Source of the DNA: JABCPE02 sp963516675
Lineage (GTDB): Bacteria; Bacteroidota; Bacteroidia; Flavobacteriales; Weeksellaceae
DNA length: 64,000 bases
Assembly: GCA_963516675.1 (NCBI GenBank)
Contig: CAUQBH010000004.1
Location: 1-64,000, forward strand
Direction: 5' to 3'
Shown here piece after piece: positions 56,967-64,000 of the stretch. Positions within the stretch are counted from its first letter, which is position 1; every line of letters starts with the position of its first letter. The notes beneath the pieces are model-generated. The model ran no database searches. It worked only from the letters and a program-made list of their open reading frames with translations, and was not told the origin of the DNA. Made by a program: the position numbers and the translations under genes.

Positions 56967-58358
56967 ATGAAAATAAAATATTCTGAGCTAATAGACCAGA
57001 CCTTATATTTCCCACAGGAAGAGTTCAACTACGACAGCGAAAGCCTGCACTTTCACGGAATCAATCTGATGAATGTGGTGGAGCAGTTCGGGACGCCGCT
57101 GAAAGTAAGTTACCTTCCAAAAATTTCACAAAACATACAAAGAGCCAAAAAATGGTTCGCAGAAGCCATCGATAAAAACGACTACAAAAACGGCTACAGA
57201 TACTGCTACTGCACGAAATCCAGCCATTTTTCTTTCGTTTTAGAAGAAGCTCTGAAAAATGATATCAGCGTGGAGACTTCCTCTGCATTTGACATCGATA
57301 TCGTGAAAAAACTCTTTGAAAAAGGGAAAGTAAGCCGAGATATAGAGGTTATCTGTAATGGTTTTAAAACAGATGATTATCTTGAAAAAATTTCAAATCT
57401 AATCAATGATGGTTTTGAAAATGTAATGCCGATAATTGACAATTATCGTGAGCTGGACAAACTGACCGAAAGCATCGACAGAACCTTTGATATCGGTATT
57501 CGTATCGCATCAGAGGAAGAACCAAAATTTGAATTTTATACATCAAGACTGGGAATTGGATACAAGGATATTATCCCTTATTACAGCCAAAAAATCGCAG
57601 AACACCCAAATGCAAGGCTGAAAATGCTCCATTTCTTCATCAATACAGGAATAAAAGACACCGCATATTACTGGAACGAATTGTTCAAATGTCTGCGTGT
57701 TTATGCTCGTTTGAAGAAAATCGCACCAGAGGTAGATTCCCTAAACATAGGTGGAGGACTGCCTATAAAAACTTCTCTTAATTTTGATTATGATTATGAG
57801 TATATGATTAACGAAATTGTATCTCAAATCAAGAAATTCTGCGAAGAAGAAGGCGTAGATGAACCTAATATTTATACTGAGTTTGGGTCTTTTACAGTTG
57901 GAGAAAGCGGTGCTAATCTCTACAAAATCATCAGCCAAAAACGCCAAAACGATAGAGAAAAATGGGATATGATAGACAGTAGTTTCATGACTACCCTGCC
58001 CGATACTTGGGCTATTTCTCGCCATTTCATCATGCTTCCGCTAAACCGATGGGAAGATTCATATGAAAGAGTTTTCTTGGGTGGATTGACCTGTGATTCA
58101 GATGATTACTATAATTCTGAACAGCATACCAATGCCATCTATCTACCTGTGTTTAGCGATACTAAACCTCTTTATATCGGATTCTTCAATACAGGAGCTT
58201 ACCAAGAAACCATCAGTGGTTTCGGAGGTGTTCACCATTGTTTGATTCCACAGCCGAAACATATTCTCATCAACAGAAATGAAGATGGAGAACTTGAATA
58301 CGAGGTATTTAGCGAAGAACAAAGACCCGAAGATGTCCTAAAATTATTAGGTTACTAA
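56967..58358 (+). CDS. speA: Biosynthetic arginine decarboxylase, PLP alanine-racemase fold
   Basis: Decarboxylates arginine to agmatine, which SpeB (19.7 kb) turns into putrescine. I use ATG 56967 (MKIKYSELIDQ); the frame extends to 56904 but that start lies before likely promoter sequence. The 463-residue protein has the fold III barrel with the PLP lysine in the YCYCTKSSHFSF segment (about 72-84), and LHFFINTGIKDTAYYWNEL and GGGLPI as further blocks. The C-terminal half carries DSSFMTTLPDTWAI and GLTCDSDDYYN. It is the shorter flavobacterial type of SpeA. A terminator shared with the next gene follows. Confidence 0.88.
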   Translation: MKIKYSELIDQTLYFPQEEFNYDSESLHFHGINLMNVVEQFGTPLKVSYLPKISQNIQRAKKWFAEAIDKNDYKNGYRYCYCTKSSHFSFVLEEALKNDISVETSSAFDIDIVKKLFEKGKVSRDIEVICNGFKTDDYLEKISNLINDGFENVMPIIDNYRELDKLTESIDRTFDIGIRIASEEEPKFEFYTSRLGIGYKDIIPYYSQKIAEHPNARLKMLHFFINTGIKDTAYYWNELFKCLRVYARLKKIAPEVDSLNIGGGLPIKTSLNFDYDYEYMINEIVSQIKKFCEEEGVDEPNIYTEFGSFTVGESGANLYKIISQKRQNDREKWDMIDSSFMTTLPDTWAISRHFIMLPLNRWEDSYERVFLGGLTCDSDDYYNSEQHTNAIYLPVFSDTKPLYIGFFNTGAYQETISGFGGVHHCLIPQPKHILINRNEDGELEYEVFSEEQRPEDVLKLLGY

Positions 58359-58365
58359 AAAACAC

Positions 58366-58395
58366 AAAAAAACCTCCAAAATTTGGAGGTTTTTT
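58366..58395. terminator. Bidirectional terminator, speA / metallophosphoesterase
   Basis: AAAAAACCTCCAAA pairs with TTTGGAGGTTTTTT, a near-perfect palindrome with a tiny loop, between convergent genes. Confidence 0.88.
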
Positions 58396-58409
58396 CTTTT
58401 ATAAAAAAT

Positions 58410-59603
58410 TTAATCCAGCTCTATCAAAGTAATCTCTGGATAAATCCCAACTCTTCCATGAAAACCAATAACTCCAAAACCTCTATTCACATAGAGATAT
58501 TTTCCCATACTTTCGTATAAATCTATCCATTTTTTATAGCGATACTGCACTGGCGACCATTTCACATTTTTCAAATCAAGACCAAACTGCATTCCGTGCG
58601 TATGCCCAGACAGAGTCAGCTGAATATCAGAGGGATGAGTCTTTACCACTGCATCAAAATGCGTAGGGTCGTGTGACATCAGTACTTTCACTGCATCTGT
58701 AGGAATGCCTTTCACAGCTTTATCCAAGTCACCAAACTGAGGGAAAGGCGGTTCTCCCCAGTTTTCAACCCCTAAAAGATAGATTTTTTCGCCATTTCTT
58801 TCGAAAACTCTATGCTCATTTCGGAGCATTTCAAAACCCGCTTGGCTTTGATAATCAATTAGTTTTGGAACATTTTGTTTTTGCTCCTCGCTCGTATTCC
58901 ATTGTCCATAAAATCCATAATCATGATTTCCCAAAACGGAAAACTTCCCATCTTTAGCCTTGATTTGAGAAAATAAAGTGATAAAAGGTTTAAACTCATC
59001 AGCATAACTATTCACCATATCTCCTGTAAAAAGCACTAAATCAGGTTTTTGCTCATTGATTAAATCTATAGCATGCTGCAATTTGGAAGGGTCAGAGAAA
59101 CTCCCACTGTGAACATCGGAAATTTGGACAATTCTATAACCTTTGAAACTTTTGGGAAGGTTTTTAAATTTTAATTTTACCTTTCTTAAAATATGACGAT
59201 ATTTCCCCAAAATAATGCCATCTATCACAGCAAGTGAAAGCAGAATAGTACCGCTCAAAGCCATCAAACCAAGGAACTTTCTCCTCTCTGGATAGTGATT
59301 TTCTTTGGCAGAAAAAGTCTGAACCAAATACTTCCCAAACCGAAGAATATCATCCACCAAAAGAAAAAGAACCATGACTAATTTTGGGATGATGAATATC
59401 ATCACAATATTCATCATAAAAGGAACTTTGGAAGAGTCTGGTCTGATAACAGCAAAATAGAAAATAATTGCATAAATCAAGGCATTAACCGCTACATATC
59501 CTCCTCTGATAAAAGGATTTTGAGTCAAATTCTTAACTCCCTGATAAACATACACTTCTAAGACTACAAAAATCCCGAAGAGAAGTAAAAATTGTTTCCG
59601 CAT
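58410..59603 (-). CDS. Membrane-anchored metallophosphoesterase
   Basis: A 397-residue protein. About four N-terminal helices (residues 1-130) end in KYRHILRKVKLKF, then a calcineurin-type phosphoesterase domain. The metal-binding motifs are all present: VQISDVHSGS (D and H), FTGDMVNSY, LGNHDYGFYG, MSHDPTH and LSGHTHGMQFG. Homologues include YkuE-type UDP-2,3-diacylglucosamine or lipid phosphatases, so a lipid or envelope substrate fits. The actual substrate is unknown. It is followed, in transcription terms, by the speA terminator and preceded by the FabH-like gene. Confidence 0.88.
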   Translation of the reverse strand: MRKQFLLLFGIFVVLEVYVYQGVKNLTQNPFIRGGYVAVNALIYAIIFYFAVIRPDSSKVPFMMNIVMIFIIPKLVMVLFLLVDDILRFGKYLVQTFSAKENHYPERRKFLGLMALSGTILLSLAVIDGIILGKYRHILRKVKLKFKNLPKSFKGYRIVQISDVHSGSFSDPSKLQHAIDLINEQKPDLVLFTGDMVNSYADEFKPFITLFSQIKAKDGKFSVLGNHDYGFYGQWNTSEEQKQNVPKLIDYQSQAGFEMLRNEHRVFERNGEKIYLLGVENWGEPPFPQFGDLDKAVKGIPTDAVKVLMSHDPTHFDAVVKTHPSDIQLTLSGHTHGMQFGLDLKNVKWSPVQYRYKKWIDLYESMGKYLYVNRGFGVIGFHGRVGIYPEITLIELD

Positions 59604-59627
59604 AGGTTGAAATATTATTCAAAAGAA

Positions 59628-59656
59628 CACACCAGCATAGATTTATGCTGATGTGG
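59628..59656 (-). terminator. Probable terminator after the FabH-like gene
   Basis: CAGCATA pairs with TATGCTG in a longer, imperfect stem (ACACCAGCATA against TATGCTGATGTG), with a TTCTTTT run after it on the minus strand. Confidence 0.55.
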
Positions 59657-59692
59657 TTTTTATAGTTTTTGTATGAAAAAAGTATTCAATTG

Positions 59693-60760
59693 TTAAGGCA
59701 TTTTATAAACGAATGCATTGATATTCATCCCTGCACCCACAGAACACATCACTATATAGTCTCCTTTTTTCATGCTGTGCCCTTGCATTTTCCCTTTTGT
59801 AATGAGGTCATACATCGTAGGAATACTCGCCACAGAAGTATTTCCCATTTCTTGGATAATCATAGGAGTGATGTTATGGTCATATTCAGTCTTGCCATAG
59901 AGTTTATAGAGTCTTGGGATAATTGCGTAGTCCATTTTAGCATTAGCCTGATGGATTAAGATTTTTTCTACATCATCTATGCCAATTCCCGCAGCATCGA
60001 TAGTTTCCTTAATCGCAGGAGGAACATTTGTCAAAACATATTCATAAATTTTTCTTCCTGCCATTCTGATATATTTTTTCTTTGGATCATGGTCTTTGTT
60101 CAGAGAACAATCCATATCCAAATAAGTAATTTCTTCTTGATTATCACAAATAGTCGCCGAAGAAATTATTCCCACAGTTTCATCATCTGTTGCTTTTACA
60201 ACCACAGCACCTGCACCATCTGCAAAAATCATTCTATTTCTGTCATATGGGTCTAATGCTCGGCTCGGTGTTTCAGAACCCACCACAAGAATAGTTTTAG
60301 CTTTTCCTGCCTTTATGAGAGAATCTGCCAAAATCATAGATTCTACCCAGCCAGGACAACCAAAAATCATATCATAATTTACACATTTTCTGTTTTTTAT
60401 GCCAAGTTTATGCTTTATTCTTGCAGACATAGAAGGCATAAAACTACTTATTCCATCTACATTGATTTCTCCGAAATTACTCGCACAGATAATATAATCT
60501 AGGGTTTCGCGGTCTATTCCTGCATCTTGGATAGCTATTTCAGAGGCTTTTGTAGCAATATCAGAATTATTTTCATCATCATTCACATACCTACGGCGCT
60601 CAATTTCAGTGATTTCCACAAATTTTTTGACAATTTCCTCATTAGGTTTGTCTATAATTTTTCCATTTTCATCATAGAAAACAGCATCTAAGAAATAATT
60701 TCCATCAATTACTCTCTCTGGAATATAAGATCCTGAACCTATGATTATAGTATTTGGCAT
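59693..60760 (-). CDS. Beta-ketoacyl-ACP synthase III-like (FabH family)
   Basis: A thiolase-fold condensing enzyme of 355 residues. The catalytic triad of FabH is present: Cys135 in IFGCPGWVE, His in LIHQANAKMDYAI and Asn in EMGNTSVASIPTMYDLI. ICASNFGEINVDGISSF and DGAGAVVVKATDDE are further blocks. FabH starts fatty acid synthesis from acetyl-CoA and malonyl-ACP. The protein is longer than E. coli FabH (about 317), with an insert near residues 28-45, and may take another acyl-CoA. It is not next to plsX or other fab genes, so a specialised role is possible. Confidence 0.85.
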   Translation of the reverse strand: MPNTIIIGSGSYIPERVIDGNYFLDAVFYDENGKIIDKPNEEIVKKFVEITEIERRRYVNDDENNSDIATKASEIAIQDAGIDRETLDYIICASNFGEINVDGISSFMPSMSARIKHKLGIKNRKCVNYDMIFGCPGWVESMILADSLIKAGKAKTILVVGSETPSRALDPYDRNRMIFADGAGAVVVKATDDETVGIISSATICDNQEEITYLDMDCSLNKDHDPKKKYIRMAGRKIYEYVLTNVPPAIKETIDAAGIGIDDVEKILIHQANAKMDYAIIPRLYKLYGKTEYDHNITPMIIQEMGNTSVASIPTMYDLITKGKMQGHSMKKGDYIVMCSVGAGMNINAFVYKMP

Positions 60761-60893
60761 AATTGTGATTTTTTTAGTTTATTGTAAAATTCCTAAAGGA
60801 TAGAACTACTACGCCTACCCATATAAATAAGGATTTATAAATTTTATAGCACAAAAATTACAAAAAATAAATAGCCTTACTTAAAATTGTTAG

Positions 60894-60901
60894 CAAATAT
60901 A
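60894..60901 (-). promoter_or_regulatory. -7 promoter box for the FabH-like gene
   Basis: The minus strand reads TATATTTG, matching TAnnTTTG, about 134 bases before the ATG. Confidence 0.5.
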
Positions 60902-61035
60902 CAATAATAAATTAAATAATTATTGATTTCTCAGAGAGAAAAAAAATACATTTGATATAATATATTTTTTATTAGAGAGTTAATTTCATTTATATACTCT
61001 ATTTTTTCATCAAAAATTCATCTCTGACAAAATTA

Positions 61036-61063
61036 CAAAAAAGCCTCCCAAAAAAGGAAGACT
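61036..61063 (-). terminator. Terminator after rny
   Basis: In minus-strand RNA AGUCUUCC pairs with GGGAGGCU over UUUUUU, and a T run follows. The two G-U pairs form only in this direction, which supports use by rny. Confidence 0.75.
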
Positions 61064-61070
61064 CTTCAAA

Positions 61071-62633
61071 TTATCTTGCTATATTTACTGCTCTAGTTTC
61101 GCGGATTACTGTTACTTTTACTTGTCCTGGGTAAGTTAGTTCGTTTTGTATTTTCTCTGAAATATCATACGAAAGCTGATGAGCTCTTTCATCATTTACC
61201 TTGCTACTCTCCACCATTACTCTCAGTTCTCTACCCGCTTGTATCGCAAACGCATTAGAAACTCCATCAAAGCTTAATGCTGCTGCTTCTAAATCTTTTA
61301 ATCTTTGGATATATGATTCTAAAACTTGTCTTCTTGCTCCAGGTCTTGCTCCTGATATCGCATCGGCTACTTGAATGATTGGAGATAACAGAGAGGTCAT
61401 TTCTATCTCATCGTGGTGTGCACCGATAGCATTCACCACCTCTGGATTTTCTCCAAATTTCTCTGCCCACTGCATTCCTAAAAGCGCGTGTGGTAATTCA
61501 GACTCTTCTTCTGGAACTTTTCCTATATCGTGCAATAATCCTGCTCTTTTAGCTAATTTCACATTTAATCCCAGCTCCGCAGCCATAGTGGCAGCTATAT
61601 TTGCTACCTCTCTAGAGTGCTGTAACAGGTTTTGCCCATAGGAAGAACGATATTTCATTCTACCCACTATTTTTACAAGTTCTGGATGAAGCCCATGAAT
61701 ACCCAAATCTATTATCGTTCTCTTACCTACTTCTATGATTTCCTCTTCTATCTGTTTGCGGGTTTTTTCTACAACTTCTTCTATTCTTGCAGGGTGAATT
61801 CTTCCATCAGTAACAAGTCTATGAAGCGAAAGGCGTGCAATCTCCCTTCTTACAGGGTCAAAACACGAAAGCAAAATAGCCTCTGGCGTATCATCCACTA
61901 TAATTTCAACGCCTGTAGCAGATTCCAAAGCACGGATATTTCGTCCTTCTCTACCGATAATTCTCCCTTTAACCTCATCAGATTCTATATTAAATACCGA
62001 AACTGAATTCTCAATCGCCTGCTCTGTCCCGATTCTCTGAATGGTCTGAATAACGATTTTTCTTGCTTCGTTTTTCGCATTCATCTGAGCCTCTTCCATT
62101 ATGTTCTGCACATAAGCTTGGGCTCTGGTTTTCGCTTCTGCTCTTAGAGATTCTACCAATTCTTTTTTGGCCTCTTCTGCAGAATAGTTAGATATTTTTT
62201 CCAACATTTCTACTTTTTGAGAAATGGCTTCATTGAGTTCAGCTTGTTTTTTATCAATGATTTCTGATTTTCTTTGATATTCAGTCTGTTGTTTTTCTAA
62301 ATCTTTTTCAAGTCTAGAAACTTTACTGAGTTCATCATTGAGTTTGCTTTCTTTATCCTTTGCTCTTTTCTCTACTTCCTGCATTTTTTTCTCACGAGCT
62401 TGGATATTGGCATCATGTTCTGTCTTTAATTCTAAAAACTTTTCTTTTGCCTGAACTATCCTCTCTTTCTTTATAGATTCTGCTTGTACATTGGCATTTT
62501 GAATGATGTTCTCTGCACTTTGTTTAGCATCTTTTATAATGAAATTAGCTTTGGAATTTGTGGCTTTCCTTGAATAAAGAATTCCTCCCAAAGCTCCCAC
62601 TACAAGACCTATTATGATATAAATTATCTCCAT
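61071..62633 (-). CDS. rny: Ribonuclease Y
   Basis: A membrane-bound endoribonuclease that starts mRNA decay. One N-terminal membrane helix (MEIIYIIIGLVVGALGGILYS) is followed by a long coiled coil (about 30-200). The KH domain is at about 210-275 (VKGRIIGREGRNIRALESATGVEIIVDDTPEAI). The HD domain holds RAGLLHDIGKVPEEESELPHALLG, with the His-Asp pair. It ends VKVTVIRETRAVNIAR. At 520 residues it is the normal length. It follows zapA and the 6S-like RNA in the same direction. Confidence 0.96.
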   Translation of the reverse strand: MEIIYIIIGLVVGALGGILYSRKATNSKANFIIKDAKQSAENIIQNANVQAESIKKERIVQAKEKFLELKTEHDANIQAREKKMQEVEKRAKDKESKLNDELSKVSRLEKDLEKQQTEYQRKSEIIDKKQAELNEAISQKVEMLEKISNYSAEEAKKELVESLRAEAKTRAQAYVQNIMEEAQMNAKNEARKIVIQTIQRIGTEQAIENSVSVFNIESDEVKGRIIGREGRNIRALESATGVEIIVDDTPEAILLSCFDPVRREIARLSLHRLVTDGRIHPARIEEVVEKTRKQIEEEIIEVGKRTIIDLGIHGLHPELVKIVGRMKYRSSYGQNLLQHSREVANIAATMAAELGLNVKLAKRAGLLHDIGKVPEEESELPHALLGMQWAEKFGENPEVVNAIGAHHDEIEMTSLLSPIIQVADAISGARPGARRQVLESYIQRLKDLEAAALSFDGVSNAFAIQAGRELRVMVESSKVNDERAHQLSYDISEKIQNELTYPGQVKVTVIRETRAVNIAR

Positions 62634-62706
62634 TATCTATTAACTATTTTATTATTTTTCTTTCCAATATTTTTACAAAAAACCCACAATAATCCATTTG
62701 TGATGT

Positions 62707-62826
62707 TAGAGTAAACTCCCTATCAACACGATTTGAGCTTATTTCTACTCTCTGTAATCCGACAAGATGACGGCACGCCATTGAGCAGACCTTTACTCGG
62801 TAATTGTTTAGCGTTGAGTTTACCTA
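62707..62826 (-). ncRNA. Candidate 6S RNA (6S-Flavo type)
   Basis: The gap between zapA and rny holds a 120-base structured segment. The outer stem is GTAAACTC/GAGTTTAC (62711-62718 with 62816-62823), extended by TAG/CTA across a single bulge. Inside, an asymmetric bubble is followed by a second helix (CCGA/TCGG with flanking pairs, 62756-62762 with 62797-62805) and an apical hairpin ATGGCG-TGC-CGTCAT. Closing stem, open bubble and apical stem are the layout of 6S RNA, which mimics an open promoter and binds RNA polymerase. In Proteobacteria ssrS also neighbours zapA. A TAACTTTA box (62829-62836, minus) could start it. The call rests on fold and context, not on a covariance search. Confidence 0.6.
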
Positions 62827-62858
62827 AATAAAGTTAGAATTATTGCAGGCTTCATTTA

Positions 62859-63158
62859 TTATTCTTTGTTATCCTCTTCCAGCTCCTTCAAAAAATTTAT
62901 TACTTCTTTCAGCTTTTCATCAGCTTCTTTCAGCTCTCTATCTTTTTTCTGTAAATTAAACTCTGCATTTATCATAAGCCTAAGAGCAGTCATCGCGAGA
63001 GCATCCTGTTTGTCTTTGGTAGCATAGTTATTCTCCATCTCCTTTATCGTCATCTCTATATTTTTCCCTATTCTACGCACCACTTCCTCCTGCTCTGGGG
63101 TAATATACATCGCATAATACCGCCCTGCTATATTTATTCTTATTTCCTGCTGAGCCAT
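62859..63158 (-). CDS. zapA: Cell division protein ZapA
   Basis: A 99-residue protein that binds FtsZ and bundles its filaments at the Z ring. The ZapA domain (IRINIAGRYYAMYITPEQEEVVRRIGKNIEMTIKEM, about 5-40) is followed by a coiled coil (DALAMTALRLMINAEFNLQKKDRELKEADEKLKEV). Its start codon overlaps the upstream stop by one base (TAATG), so the coiled-coil gene and zapA are translationally coupled. The 6S-like RNA lies directly downstream. Confidence 0.92.
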   Translation of the reverse strand: MAQQEIRINIAGRYYAMYITPEQEEVVRRIGKNIEMTIKEMENNYATKDKQDALAMTALRLMINAEFNLQKKDRELKEADEKLKEVINFLKELEEDNKE

Positions 63159-63460
63159 TACATTCCTGTATTTCTAAGATAAGCTATACATGCATCAATT
63201 TCCTTAATCAGTTTATTGATGTGATTTTTCATCAATCTATTATGGTCTGGATTACCAGAAATTGCTGAAATCAATTTTATCTTTCTTTGTTCCTCCTTCA
63301 ACTCCTGATTTTCTCTCTGCTCCTCTTCATATTTCCCTTTCAGCAAATCATATTTTTTCTGCAAATCCTCATATTCTTTTGATAATTCTTTATAATCCTT
63401 ATTGATTTTTAGAATTTTATCTCTTAATACAGAAAAATTTTTATCTAAATCTACTGACAT
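63158..63460 (-). CDS. Coiled-coil protein coupled to zapA
   Basis: A 100-residue, almost entirely coiled-coil protein (about 1-72: heptads such as LSKEYEDLQKKYDLLKGKYEEEQRENQELKEEQRKI), ending in a basic MKNHINKLIKEIDACIAYLRNTGM segment. Its stop shares one base with the zapA start. In size, shape and position it resembles a ZapB-like partner, but no sequence homology to ZapB is claimed. Flavobacteriia regularly have such an ORF before zapA. A role in division is inferred from the coupling. Confidence 0.8.
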   Translation of the reverse strand: MSVDLDKNFSVLRDKILKINKDYKELSKEYEDLQKKYDLLKGKYEEEQRENQELKEEQRKIKLISAISGNPDHNRLMKNHINKLIKEIDACIAYLRNTGM

Positions 63461-63534
63461 CTCCAGAAGTTTGTTCTAACCTTAATACGCAAAATTACAA
63501 TTTTTTTTGGATTTTTACTAAATTTTAAATAAAA

Positions 63535-63558
63535 AACCATAAACTTTCGTCTATGGTT
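63535..63558 (-). terminator. Probable terminator after the PorT-like gene
   Basis: AACCATA pairs with TATGGTT over a 10-base loop, followed on the minus strand by six Ts, seven bases past the stop. Confidence 0.7.
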
Positions 63559-63564
63559 CTATTT

Positions 63565-64000
63565 TTACTCAAATTTTAAAACAAACATCAGTGCGTTTGT
63601 CTTTAAGGAAGACATCGTTCCTGCCCAGTAATTAGGTGTTGTCGGATTGTCCTGCACCAGTTCGTTATTGATTAAGAATGTTCCTCGTATCGCGGGAGTA
63701 AGTTTAAATTTAGAAAAATAAAACTGTATTCCTATCTCCACAGACCATGCAAAATTATTCGTTCTCGTTCTAAAAATCCCTTGCAGATTGTCATTCACAC
63801 TTTTTTCATTTGACTGCAAATTCACCAGCCAATTGACCCCTGCAGCTGCGTAAGGACGAGAGTTAAACCATCTATTTCCATGAAGTTCCAGCATTACAGG
63901 AACATCTACATAAGTGGATTTCACCTTTCTCAAAGTATATAAATCTCTATCCGCAGGGTTCACTGCTAAAACTGCTGCATTTTTAAAAGTAAGCTCCCTC
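63565..64000 (-). CDS. C-terminal part of a PorT-like outer-membrane barrel (incomplete)
   Basis: The frame runs off the right edge. The first in-window start, GTG 63963, is not real, since the frame continues upstream with sequence of the same type (RELTFKNAAVLAV). The visible 145 residues are alternating strands ending in ALMFVLKFE. STYVDVPVMLELHGNRWFNSRPYAAAGVNWLVNL and SVEIGIQFYFSKFKLTPAIRGTFLINN match the PorT/SprT group of type IX secretion proteins in layout. A plain porin-family barrel is the alternative. The missing N-terminus should show a signal peptide. Confidence 0.68.
   Translation of the reverse strand, partial: RELTFKNAAVLAVNPADRDLYTLRKVKSTYVDVPVMLELHGNRWFNSRPYAAAGVNWLVNLQSNEKSVNDNLQGIFRTRTNNFAWSVEIGIQFYFSKFKLTPAIRGTFLINNELVQDNPTTPNYWAGTMSSLKTNALMFVLKFE

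Larger units (their letters stand above)
60761..61070. other. AT-rich gap upstream of the FabH-like gene
   Basis: A 310-base AT-rich stretch with no ORF. It holds the rny terminator (61036-61063) and a -7 box (60894-60901) that would give the FabH-like gene a leader of about 125 bases. I see no riboswitch-like structure in that leader that I can support. Confidence 0.7.

Noticed and set aside
63961..63963. GTG as the start of the last gene
   Set aside because: The frame continues upstream to the window edge with barrel-like sequence, so the gene is only partial here.
1..64000. CRISPR arrays, insertion sequences, prophage, tRNA or rRNA genes
   Set aside because: No regular direct repeats with spacers, no transposase or integrase reading frame and no cloverleaf or rRNA-like segment was seen in the gene-free gaps. 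A tRNAscan and an IS database search would confirm this.

Overview
The window is chromosomal DNA from a low-GC member of the Bacteroidota, class Flavobacteriia, most likely family Weeksellaceae (relatives of Chryseobacterium, Elizabethkingia and Riemerella). Evidence: most gene starts lack a purine-rich ribosome site, many upstream regions carry the Bacteroidota -7 box TAnnTTTG, and the gene set is flavobacterial (DUF4290-murA, hpt-adk-obg, a lipidated TamA-like protein, a PorT-like barrel, a zinc-ligand-free DnaG, a 6S-like RNA beside zapA). Almost everything is core housekeeping DNA. No insertion sequence, prophage, CRISPR array, rRNA or tRNA gene was seen.

Layout. 1-2.8 kb: end of an unknown gene, trmH, a 5'-truncated EamA/DMT transporter, a small secreted protein and recX. 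2.8-9.7 kb: purine and one-carbon block, glyA and purA on minus, hpt-adk-obgE-korB-lipid kinase on plus. 9.7-16.8 kb: esterase lipoprotein, 2-oxoacid dehydrogenase E2, SulP transporter, thioredoxin-like lipoprotein, DUF4230, AlkD-like and PAP2 proteins. 16.9-19.2 kb: three tandem DUF2004 paralogues and a DUF2807 protein. 19.3-25.9 kb: a long minus-strand run with peptidoglycan genes (plsC-like, mpl, DUF4290, murA), a WGR-DUF4240 protein, speB and a GNAT enzyme. 26-31.7 kb: bifunctional Rel, a lipoprotein, nhaA, YihY and rlmH. 31.7-40.8 kb: OmpA-type protein, a SPOUT methyltransferase head-to-head with a TamA-like lipoprotein, ychF, DUF58 and DUF368. 40.9-46.9 kb: M1 aminopeptidase, YD-repeat protein, thyA, GH25 lysozyme and an outer-membrane barrel. 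47-52 kb: glycosyltransferase, a candidate toxin-antitoxin pair and recQ in one run, then two paralogous small secreted proteins. 52-64 kb: kdsD-tatC, clpP, YCII, dnaG, speA, metallophosphoesterase, a FabH-like synthase, rny, a 6S-like RNA, zapA, a coiled-coil protein and the C-terminus of a PorT-like barrel.

How they fit together: SpeA and SpeB together make putrescine from arginine through agmatine. PurA, Hpt and Adk cover purine salvage and interconversion. MurA, Mpl and the DUF368 protein belong to the peptidoglycan and lipid-carrier cycle. The most notable signals are the candidate 6S-Flavo RNA between zapA and rny, the ParE/RelE-like pair inside the recQ transcript, loss of zinc ligands in both DnaG and RecQ, the Cys-to-Asp change in the MurA active site, the immunity-like DUF2004 tandem array, and two crossed divergent promoter arrangements.
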